From positions 1 to 58,281 of the forward strand of contig NZ_JAJQYA010000033.1 of NCBI RefSeq assembly GCF_021729155.1: a stretch of 58,281 bases of DNA, given 5' to 3'. The stretch comes from Membranihabitans marinus. GTDB lineage: Bacteria > Bacteroidota > Bacteroidia > Chitinophagales > Saprospiraceae. Under the pieces are notes generated by a model. The model saw only the letters and a list, made by a program, of their open reading frames with translations, made no database searches and had not been told where the DNA came from. This document shows, one piece after another, positions 52,060 to 58,281 of this stretch. Both the position numbers and the translations under genes were made by a program. How positions within the stretch are numbered: position 1 is the first letter of the stretch; each line of letters begins with the position of its first letter.

Positions 52060-53358
52060 ATGGCTGAGAAGAAAAAAATTGTAATCATCGGTGGCGGTTT
52101 TGCTGGTCTTAAATTGGCTCGAGAATTAAAGGGGTCTGGTTTTAGGGTAGTATTAATCGATAAGCATAATTATCACCAATTTCAGCCATTAATGTACCAA
52201 GTGGCAACTTCTCGGTTAGAGCCATCTAGTATAGCATTCCCCTTGAGAAAAGTTTTTCAATATGAAAAAGATATTCATATTCGATTAGCAGAAGTGGAGC
52301 GTATCGATACAGATTTAAAAAAAGTGTATACCGATCAATTTATAATGGATTATGACAAACTCGTTGTAGCAGTTGGAGCCACGACGAATTATTATGGTAA
52401 CGAAGAGTTGAAAAAGTTTGCCATGCCCATGAAATCGGTACAAGAATCTATGGCGCTGCGCAATCGTATATTAATGACATTTGAACGGGCCATCTGCATG
52501 AGCGAAGATGAGTCCTTGCCTTTGATGAATTTTGTCGTTGTGGGCGGAGGGCCAACCGGTGTTGAGTTGGCTGGAGCCTTGGCGGAAATGAGAAAATATA
52601 TTTTACCTAAGGATTATCCAGATCGCGATTTTAGTATGATGAAAATCTATCTTTTAGAAGGCGCTCAGGCCACCTTGGGAAGTATGAGTAAGAATGCACA
52701 AAAGTATTCTCAGTTGTATTTAGAGGAATTGGGAGTGATCGTTAAAACAAATACTATCGTAGAGTCTTATGATGGTACCGAAGTTGTCTTTAAGGGAGGA
52801 GGGAGTATATTGACCAAAAATCTCATCTGGGCTGCTGGGGTAAAAGGGAATACCTTACCTGGATTACCCAAGGACAGTATTGTGCGTGGAGGAAGATATA
52901 AGGTGGATCGATATCAAGCCGTTGCAGGTTTGAAAGATGTATATGCCATAGGGGATATTGCCTATATGGAAACAGAGAAATATCCTCATGGTCATCCACA
53001 ATTGGCCAATGTGGCCATTAGCCAAGCTCAAAACCTCGCTCAGAATTTAATGAATGAGGAGAAAGGTGGGGTCCTAAATGCTTTTGAATATAAGGACAAA
53101 GGGTCGATGGCCACCGTTGGTAAGCGTCGTGCAGTGGTGGATTTGCCCAATGTGAAGTTTCAAGGTTGGTTTGCTTGGTTGACTTGGATGGCCGTCCATT
53201 TTTGGTTGATATTGAGTGTGAAAAATAAATTGACGATATTTATTAATTGGATGATGAGTTATTTCAATAACGATTCGACTTTGCGAATAATATTGAGAGC
53301 CAATCGATCCAAAGTTACTGATACCATGCCTAAGCCCAGTTTGGAAGAAGTGTCGTAG
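52060..53358 (+). CDS. Type II NADH dehydrogenase (NDH-2)
   Basis: Single-subunit, non-proton-pumping NADH:quinone oxidoreductase at the inner membrane. The 432-residue protein starts at ATG 52060 (MAEKKKIVIIGGGFAG); TTG 52054 is an alternative. The FAD-binding motif GGGFAGLKLAR is at about 11-21, YHQFQPLMYQVATSRLEPSSIAFPLR follows, the NADH-binding segment is VVVGGGPTGVELAGALAEM, and AIGDIAYME closes the FAD site. The C-terminal region (about 365-400, WFAWLTWMAVHFWLILSVKNK) is the amphipathic/hydrophobic membrane anchor of this family. It stands alone with repeats on both sides. Confidence 0.92.
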   Translation: MAEKKKIVIIGGGFAGLKLARELKGSGFRVVLIDKHNYHQFQPLMYQVATSRLEPSSIAFPLRKVFQYEKDIHIRLAEVERIDTDLKKVYTDQFIMDYDKLVVAVGATTNYYGNEELKKFAMPMKSVQESMALRNRILMTFERAICMSEDESLPLMNFVVVGGGPTGVELAGALAEMRKYILPKDYPDRDFSMMKIYLLEGAQATLGSMSKNAQKYSQLYLEELGVIVKTNTIVESYDGTEVVFKGGGSILTKNLIWAAGVKGNTLPGLPKDSIVRGGRYKVDRYQAVAGLKDVYAIGDIAYMETEKYPHGHPQLANVAISQAQNLAQNLMNEEKGGVLNAFEYKDKGSMATVGKRRAVVDLPNVKFQGWFAWLTWMAVHFWLILSVKNKLTIFINWMMSYFNNDSTLRIILRANRSKVTDTMPKPSLEEVS

Positions 53359-53370
53359 CGGGGAAGGGGC

Positions 53371-53452
53371 AATGGTTAATGGTTAGTTGTTAATGGTTAA
53401 TTGTTAATGGTTAATTGTTAATGGTTAGTTGTTAATGATTAATGGTTAATGG
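53371..53452. repeat. 14-bp tandem repeat (minisatellite)
   Basis: Five full units of TAATGGTTAATTGT and close variants (53377-53446) with half units on both sides. Each unit is itself two 7-mers (TAATGGT and TAATTGT). The array starts 12 bp after the NDH-2 stop. Copy number is likely to vary between strains. Confidence 0.85.
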
Positions 53453-53456
53453 CTGT

Positions 53457-53645
53457 AAGCGAACAAGCATGACCGAATATGACTGAATGTAGTTTCATCA
53501 AAAGTCGATTTGCGAGCCACCCCATCCACGACACGGTGGTCGTCTTCCTTTCGTCACTTTTTAATTATTTCTGTAAAACTAGTTGATTTTGTCAATCTTA
53601 AAGCAGTGTCGTCCCGACGCTGAGGTCGTGACTGTGGATATCGTA
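53457..53645. repeat. Repeat island before IS3 remnant
   Basis: It begins with the reverse complement of the ATTCAGTCATATTCGGTCAT module (GACCGAATATGACTGAATGT). ACGAC/GTCGT (53528-53543) follows, then TTGTCAATCTTAAAGCAGTG and an imperfect GTCCCGAC/GTCGTGAC hairpin. The same words and order of the last modules occur at 21740-21786. No gene. Confidence 0.65.
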
Positions 53646-53692
53646 TAAAACTTAACACTATTAGTTAAACTACAAATGTTAACTTTATAATT

Positions 53693-54010
53693 ATGAAAAA
53701 GAAAAGAAGAAAATATGATTCAGAATATAAGGAGATGATAATCTCTTTAGTTAAGGAGGGGAAAAATTGTGCCCAAGTTGGAAGGGAGTATGGTATAAGT
53801 AGAAGTATGGTTAGTCGCTGGGTAAAAGAATATGACAACCCGGACAAACCAAGCTTTACAGGCAATGGGAATCAACGGTTAACCGAACAGGAAAAGAAGA
53901 TTAAGGATCTTGAAAAAGCTTATTTAGACATGAAAATGGAACGAGATATCTTAAAAAAGGCAGCAGACTTCTTCTCCAAGAGGGACACAAAAAAAAATAC
54001 GAATTTATAG
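53693..54010 (+). CDS. IS3-family transposase OrfA
   Basis: A 105-residue OrfA: an N-terminal helix-turn-helix (KYDSEYKEMIISLVKEGK, QVGREYGISRSMVSRWVKEY) binds element ends, and a C-terminal leucine-zipper-like helix (EQEKKIKDLEKAYLDMKMERDILKKAADFF) supports dimerisation. Length is complete. A run of nine A at 53989-53997 near the end is the expected place for the programmed -1 frameshift that joins OrfA to OrfB. The following OrfB is broken, so this copy cannot make its own transposase. Confidence 0.85.
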   Translation: MKKKRRKYDSEYKEMIISLVKEGKNCAQVGREYGISRSMVSRWVKEYDNPDKPSFTGNGNQRLTEQEKKIKDLEKAYLDMKMERDILKKAADFFSKRDTKKNTNL

Positions 54011-54310
54011 AAGGTCATAAAGATCTCTATAGTGTTGAGAAGATGTGTAAGGTTTTTAAAGTGAGTCGAAGTGCTTATTTTTCATTTATACGTAGAGCTA
54101 AAAAGTCAAAATTAATCTTGAAAGAAAAAGAGGTTTTAAAATAGACAGATAAACGAAGTATTTGAATCGAGCATGGGGCGTTACAGAAGCTTAAAAGTCT
54201 ATCATCAGTTTAAAAAAATGGGGATTAATTACTCACATAGTTGGAATACTAAATTGATGAAAGAAGTGGGCTTAAAAAGTATAGTTATGCGTAAATATCT
54301 TGTAGCTAAC
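53989..54310 (+). pseudogene. IS3-family OrfB, frameshifted and truncated
   Basis: In the -1 frame from the A-run, KKYEFIEGHKDLYSVEKMCKVF-type OrfB sequence continues through VSRSAYFSFIRRAKKSK to a stop at 54142-54144. The homologous reading then resumes in a different frame at CAG 54146 (QINEVFESSMGRYRSLKVYHQFKKMGI) and ends after GLKSIVMRK near 54290. The catalytic DDE core of about 180 residues is missing. Dead element, by frameshift plus deletion. Confidence 0.8.
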
Positions 54311-54464
54311 ATTTTCGCAGCCTTCCGGTGTGATTACATTAAAATACCTCTAGTGATAATCCATGGATTTTCAGTAGTAGATACTCTGAGCGAAAATCAT
54401 GACAATTCGGGGAAGGTTATTGATAAAGTTGAACCGTCTATGGTTTTTCTTTTTCTATATTAGA
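54311..54464. other. Unassigned sequence after IS3 remnant
   Basis: The OrfB frame continues open to about 54463 but no longer resembles transposase. I could not identify this sequence. It may be the far side of the deletion junction, including the lost element's right end. No clear terminal inverted repeat was found. Confidence 0.3.
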
Positions 54465-54481
54465 GAATTATTGAATAATTC
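54465..54481. promoter_or_regulatory. Dyad upstream of creatininase-family gene
   Basis: GAATTATTGAATAATTC is a perfect 17-bp palindrome with a single central base, ending 15 bp before the start codon at 54497. The position suits a repressor operator or start-site hairpin. Confidence 0.4.
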
Positions 54482-54496
54482 AATCTAAATCTAGAT

Positions 54497-55279
54497 ATGA
54501 AATCAGCGATCAGACCCTATGTATTACTTGAAACCAATTGGAAAGAAGTTAAAAACACTGAATACAGTGTAGCTGTTTTACCTTGGGGAGCCACAGAAGC
54601 TCATAATTTTCATTTGCCCTATGGCACTGATCATTTTTTGGCGGAACATCTGGCCATTTCTGCCGCTGCAAAAGCATGGAATAGGGGGAGTAAAGTAATT
54701 GTGCTACCTGGTATTCCTTTTGGGGTCAATACTGGACAGATCGATATCCCCCTTTGTATAAATATGAATCCCAGCACTCAGTTGGCTGTATTGCGGGATG
54801 TAGTAGAGGTGGTTAAAGCTGCTGGAATCCATAAATTAATTATTCTCAATGCCCACGGTGGCAATCATTTTAAACAAATGATCAGAGAGTTATACCTAAT
54901 CTTTCCCGAGGTATTTATCGCCGCCATTAATTGGTGGCAATCTGTGGATCCCAAACCATACTTTGAGGAAGTAGGAGACCATGCCGGAGAATTGGAAACC
55001 TCTGCTATGATGGCCATTCAGCCCCAGTTGGTATTGCCATTGGATGAGGCTGGCAGCGGTCGATCCTATGAATTTACCTTGGAAGGTTTGCGTGAAGGAT
55101 GGGTACAAACTCAACGACTCTGGACCAAAGCTACAGCTGATACTGGAGTGGGCAATCCCATTCACTCTACTCCAGAAAAAGGGGAACGATATATCGCATC
55201 TTGTTCCGAAGCTATCTCCCAGTTTCTTACCCAATTGGCCGCTATTGATTTGAAAGATTTATACGAAAAGCAAGAATAG
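54497..55279 (+). CDS. Creatininase-family amidohydrolase
   Basis: A 260-residue metal-dependent hydrolase of the creatininase superfamily. The family signature is visible: PWGATEAHNFHLPYGTDHF with Glu34, His36 and Asp45, NAHGGNH, and HAGELETS carrying another Glu ligand. Members open lactam or formamide rings (creatinine amidohydrolase, formamide hydrolases in riboflavin/F420 or mycofactocin pathways). The substrate is unknown and no creatine genes are nearby. It is a lone gene after the IS3 remnant; upstream sequence was reshaped by that insertion, so its promoter may be altered. Confidence 0.88.
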   Translation: MKSAIRPYVLLETNWKEVKNTEYSVAVLPWGATEAHNFHLPYGTDHFLAEHLAISAAAKAWNRGSKVIVLPGIPFGVNTGQIDIPLCINMNPSTQLAVLRDVVEVVKAAGIHKLIILNAHGGNHFKQMIRELYLIFPEVFIAAINWWQSVDPKPYFEEVGDHAGELETSAMMAIQPQLVLPLDEAGSGRSYEFTLEGLREGWVQTQRLWTKATADTGVGNPIHSTPEKGERYIASCSEAISQFLTQLAAIDLKDLYEKQE

Positions 55280-55486
55280 TAGTATCTTGTAATACGAGAT
55301 GTTGACGGATAAGGCCATTTCTTTCGCGTTGAAAATAAATAAGTTGCAAATTCTATTGCCCACCCTTCGGTAAAATGTTAAAATTCAAAGAAGGTGGTCT
55401 TGGAATTCTAATGAAATTTTAATTACATTGCGTTGACTAATAATTGTTTTTTATTACAAATAGATAACTATATATAAATAAATATT

Positions 55487-55984
55487 ATGGCAAAAATTAC
55501 ATTAAAAGGGAATCCTATCCATACGGTTGGAGAACTGCCCGCTGTTGGTAGTCATGTGTCTGATTTTAATTTGGTGAAGACGGATTTGTCATCGGCCAGC
55601 CTAAGTGATTTTAAAGGGAATAATTTGATCTTAAATATATTTCCAAGTATTGATACCGGTACTTGTGCTACTTCGGTACGCACTTTTAATCAAAAGGCCA
55701 GCGAGTTGAAAAACACCAAGGTGCTTTGTATAAGTAGAGATCTTCCATTTGCTCAAGCTCGATTTTGTGGTGCAGAAGGCATTGAAAACGTGGTGATGTT
55801 GTCAGATTTTAACACGGGGCAGTTTGGTAAGGATTATGGATTACAGATCGCCGATGGTCCTTTACAGGGTTTGCTTTCGCGATCAATTGTTATTGTAAAC
55901 TCTGAAGGAGAGGTAGTGTATACCGAACAAGTTGCTGAAACAGTTGATGAGCCCAATTATGAAGCAGCCTTAAAGAATCTATAA
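55487..55984 (+). CDS. tpx: Thiol peroxidase
   Basis: A 2-Cys atypical peroxiredoxin reducing hydroperoxides with thioredoxin. The 165-residue protein has peroxidatic Cys60 in PSIDTGTCATSVRTFN and resolving Cys94 in ARFCGAEG, the same spacing as E. coli Tpx. The usual DTPTC is DTGTC here, with Pro replaced by Gly but the cysteine context kept. The C-terminus (VYTEQVAETVDEPNYEAAL) is typical. It is monocistronic, and the upstream 200 bp contain no clear promoter box. Confidence 0.95.
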   Translation: MAKITLKGNPIHTVGELPAVGSHVSDFNLVKTDLSSASLSDFKGNNLILNIFPSIDTGTCATSVRTFNQKASELKNTKVLCISRDLPFAQARFCGAEGIENVVMLSDFNTGQFGKDYGLQIADGPLQGLLSRSIVIVNSEGEVVYTEQVAETVDEPNYEAALKNL

Positions 55985-56195
55985 ACTTTAGCAAAGGTGT
56001 TAAATAGGTTTTAAAAATATTTTTAATCTAGTATTTACCTATAAATTAGAACTCATTGTGATAAGTGTTGCGATAGGATGTTTGGAAATCGCTATTGACA
56101 ACAAAATGAACGGAATAGAATTATTGAGGTAATATAGTTGATCTGTATTGCCAGGAGTTCTTTGTGCTAAGAAATTAATAAAGTAGACCCCCTCG

Positions 56196-57872
56196 ATGAA
56201 ATTCAATTTTATATTTGGCTTGTTATTATTGGCCATCGGTTGTCAGAATGGTGACAAACAAAATTATGGTAAAGATATAAGTAGTGATGCATTGATGATC
56301 TCCCAAGGACAGAAAATCTTTGTGCGACAGTGCAGTTCATGTCACGACTTTAAGCAGAAAGGTATTGGTCCCAATTTAAGTGGGGTAACGCGCAGTGTCA
56401 GCAGTGCTTGGTTAAAAGGTTTTATTGCTGACCCAGCCAAAGTGATTAAGGACAATGATGCGAGAGCGGTGGCTTTATATGAGGAATTTAAGGCTGTTAT
56501 GCCTGGATTTTCCAGTCTTACCGATGTAGAGATGGAATCCCTATTGAGTTATATGCATACCTATGAAAAGACAGTAACCGAAGTCCTCGATACTGTTCCA
56601 TCTATTCTAAATCCTTATGCTGATACAGCTTCTTTTGCCGATGTGTCGATTGATCTTGAATTTATAACCCAAGTTCCAGCTTCCCACACTGAAGCCCCAT
56701 TGGCTAGAATCAATAAATTGGAATGCGTAGGTGATCGAACATTGGTCTGTGATTTAAGAGGTCGTATGTATGAGTTGAAAAATGGTAAGACAGAGTTGTT
56801 CTTTTCCATGGAAGACGAAATAAAAGATTTTGTATCGGAACCCGGATTGGCCAGCGGATTGGGCAGTTTTGTATTTCATCCTGATTTTGCGACCAATGGC
56901 CTTTGGTATACCGTCCATACAGAACCTGGCAATACCAGGCCGGCTGATTTTCAATATGAAGATAGTATTGCGGTAATGTTGCAAGGTGTGGTTACGGAGT
57001 GGAAGATGGATGATGTAAATGACAAAGTTTTTTCCGGTAAAAAGAGAGAGTTATTAAGGGTAGATTACGTAACGGGTATACACGGAATGCAAGAATTAAA
57101 CTTTAATCCGACGGCCAAAAAAGGCGATGCCGATTATGGGATGCTTTATATTGGAATGGGGGATGGGGGTAGTACTCATAAAGGGTATTCTCATATATGT
57201 AACCATCGCGGGCAGAGGATTTGGAGTAGTGTGATTCGAATAGATCCTCAAGGGAACAACAGCGATAATGGCAAATACGGTATACCTGTGGACAATCCCT
57301 ACGTTGGCGAAGAGGCAAGGTGTCAAGAAATTTATGCCTATGGATTTAGAAATCCCAATCGAATTACTTGGGACAATAGGGGGCGAATGATTGTTTCCGA
57401 TATTGGTCAGGCTCATATAGAGGAAATTAATATTGTGAGACCGGGTGGTTTTTATGGTTGGCCGATCAGAGAGGGGGAATTCACTCTTAATCCTTATGGA
57501 AATCAGAATAAAATATATCCTCTACCCGAAAATGATGACGATTATCAGGTGGTTTATCCCATAACAGCATATGACCACGACGATGGATTGGCTATAAGTG
57601 GAGGGTTTATTATGGAGAATGGTGATCGATTAAAGGGTAAATATGTTTTTGGAGACATTACCAGTGGTAAGATATTTTTCACCGATTTAGATGGGAAAGG
57701 CAAACCCGTAATTCAACGATTGGCCATTTATTACAATAACAAAAAGACTACGCTTCGCGAAATGTCGGGGAAATGGAGACAAGATCTTCGTTTTGGTAGA
57801 GATTGTGCGGGCGATATTTATGTAATGACCAAAGCCGATGGTCGAATATATAGATTAAAGGAACAGAAGTGA
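56196..57872 (+). CDS. Lipoprotein: cytochrome c fused to sugar dehydrogenase
   Basis: A 558-residue two-domain protein. The signal peptide ends in lipobox AIGC (Cys16). The cytochrome c domain (about 30-125) has CSSCH at 46-50 and a probable axial Met in AVMPGF (about 106). The glucose/sorbosone dehydrogenase-type beta-propeller (about 145-555) has GSFVFHPDF, YIGMGDGGST and YAYGFRNPNRITWD. It probably binds PQQ, oxidises a sugar or aldose and passes electrons to its own heme, tethered to a membrane facing the periplasm or surface. The heme domain is at the N-terminus. Substrate unknown. Confidence 0.88.
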   Translation: MKFNFIFGLLLLAIGCQNGDKQNYGKDISSDALMISQGQKIFVRQCSSCHDFKQKGIGPNLSGVTRSVSSAWLKGFIADPAKVIKDNDARAVALYEEFKAVMPGFSSLTDVEMESLLSYMHTYEKTVTEVLDTVPSILNPYADTASFADVSIDLEFITQVPASHTEAPLARINKLECVGDRTLVCDLRGRMYELKNGKTELFFSMEDEIKDFVSEPGLASGLGSFVFHPDFATNGLWYTVHTEPGNTRPADFQYEDSIAVMLQGVVTEWKMDDVNDKVFSGKKRELLRVDYVTGIHGMQELNFNPTAKKGDADYGMLYIGMGDGGSTHKGYSHICNHRGQRIWSSVIRIDPQGNNSDNGKYGIPVDNPYVGEEARCQEIYAYGFRNPNRITWDNRGRMIVSDIGQAHIEEINIVRPGGFYGWPIREGEFTLNPYGNQNKIYPLPENDDDYQVVYPITAYDHDDGLAISGGFIMENGDRLKGKYVFGDITSGKIFFTDLDGKGKPVIQRLAIYYNNKKTTLREMSGKWRQDLRFGRDCAGDIYVMTKADGRIYRLKEQK

Positions 57873-57899
57873 GCTATGGATGCGGAAAAGATTTAATAC

Positions 57900-58052
57900 A
57901 GTCGTGTTCCAGATCATCTTGGCAGACAAAGCCAATGATTTATAGGTCAATTTGGAGCAGTTGTAGTAAATCCTCAGACGGGTAAAATAATTTCGGTTAA
58001 CCCAACATCCTCTTCAAAAGCAGCCAGAATATTGGGCCAATTAGGTAATTGA
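57900..58052 (+). pseudogene. Decayed toxin-like C-terminal fragment
   Basis: One frame reads SRVPDHLGRQSQ, a TGA stop at 57936, then continues with QFGAVVVNPQTGKIISVNP and ends at TGA 58050. The GAVVVNPQTGKI pattern looks like the end of some polymorphic (Rhs/CDI-type) toxin domains in Bacteroidota, but I cannot confirm this. There is no start codon and one internal stop, so it is a relic at best. Confidence 0.35.
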
Positions 58053-58054
58053 TT

Positions 58055-58129
58055 ATGATTGTTAAATTTAAAAAATCAAGTTTAGATTTCTTGCTTCAAA
58101 AGCTTTTGGTTAATGAGGAGCTTAAATAG
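58055..58129 (+). other. Short open frame after toxin-like fragment
   Basis: A 24-codon frame (MIVKFKKSSLDFLLQKLLVN and so on) starts 2 bp after the previous stop. It could be the truncated beginning of an immunity-type gene, but it is too short to identify and may be noise. Confidence 0.2.
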
Positions 58130-58162
58130 TTGGTTTTACCATAGAATACTCGGTCATTCTTG

Positions 58163-58208
58163 ATAATGTCCCCTGCTGGCGGGCTGCCTGAAAGGCGGGG
58201 ATAATGTC
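58163..58208. repeat. 30-bp GC-rich insert with 8-bp direct repeats
   Basis: ATAATGTC occurs at 58163-58170 and again at 58201-58208. Between them lie 30 bp that are about 77% G+C in AT-rich surroundings, beginning CCCTGCTGGC and containing the small hairpin GCCT-GAA-AGGC. The pattern is that of a tiny inserted element with a target duplication. Confidence 0.6.
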
Positions 58209-58281
58209 TTGTCCTAAAATAGGTTTACACAAAAACAATCAAAAATGAAGGAAAAAAGTAAATCAATTTCAGGATTACAAA

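Overview
The window is a 58 kb chromosomal segment from a member of the Bacteroidota, probably near the Saprospiria or a related group. The support is protein-level: type IX secretion style C-terminal domains, a Bacteroidota-type SerA, DUF4286, a heparinase II/III protein, and TAnnTTTG promoter -7 boxes. The placement below phylum is inference. The DNA is AT-rich. I saw no rRNA, tRNA, CRISPR array or prophage.

Layout: 0-1.65 kb holds a lipoprotein gene and a small graveyard of gene fragments (an IS3 OrfA start joined to an rbfA 3' end). 1.65-10.4 kb carries recG, a small membrane protein, serA, ppx, a beta-barrel protein, an OmpA-family protein and a secreted metzincin protease. 11.0-13.4 kb is aroA and phoH on the minus strand. 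14.1-21.6 kb is a plus-strand run: small monooxygenase-like protein, aroB, a class A penicillin-binding protein, a HEAT-cyclophilin lipoprotein, gcvT and a GbsR/MarR regulator. 22.2-25.1 kb has a short DUF1015 protein, an amidohydrolase and a HAD hydrolase. 25.1-29.7 kb is minus strand: hemD, a degenerate DnaQ-like exonuclease, a heparinase-like lyase and hemC. 29.7-33.7 kb is the lipid A and fatty acid cluster lpxD, lpxC, fabZ, lpxA plus an ABC ATPase. 33.7-36.6 kb is merR, gatB and an M23 peptidase (minus). 36.7-42.1 kb is alaS, a small membrane protein, a Gfo/Idh oxidoreductase and a sugar-phosphate transferase. 42.1-46.8 kb is a secreted M14 carboxypeptidase, a quinone-reductase-like protein and a TIGR03364-type FAD oxidase. 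46.9-50.4 kb is DUF4286, a TPR protein and a thiolase (minus). 52-57.9 kb is a type II NADH dehydrogenase, a broken IS3 element, a creatininase-family protein, tpx and a cytochrome c-sugar dehydrogenase fusion.

Most genes are housekeeping. They cover cell envelope building (lpxD/C/A, fabZ, PBP1A, M23, OmpA, glycosyltransferase), aromatic amino acids (aroA, aroB), heme (hemC, hemD), serine, glycine cleavage and translation (alaS, gatB).

The least explained content lies between genes. Five larger intergenic islands (10.4-11.0, 21.65-22.2, 46.86-46.92, 50.6-51.7 and 53.37-53.65 kb) and a few smaller spots are built from the same small set of palindromic modules in different combinations. Several modules differ between copies in both arms of a stem at once, so base pairing is kept while sequence changes. 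A 161-bp MITE-like inverted-repeat element, a solo copy of its end, a 188-bp direct duplication and a 30-bp GC-rich insert flanked by 8-bp direct repeats belong to the same landscape. Other points of interest are an exonuclease that has lost most catalytic residues, LpxC and FabZ encoded as two overlapping genes where the phylum usually has a fusion, and operator-like dyads before the thiolase and creatininase genes.
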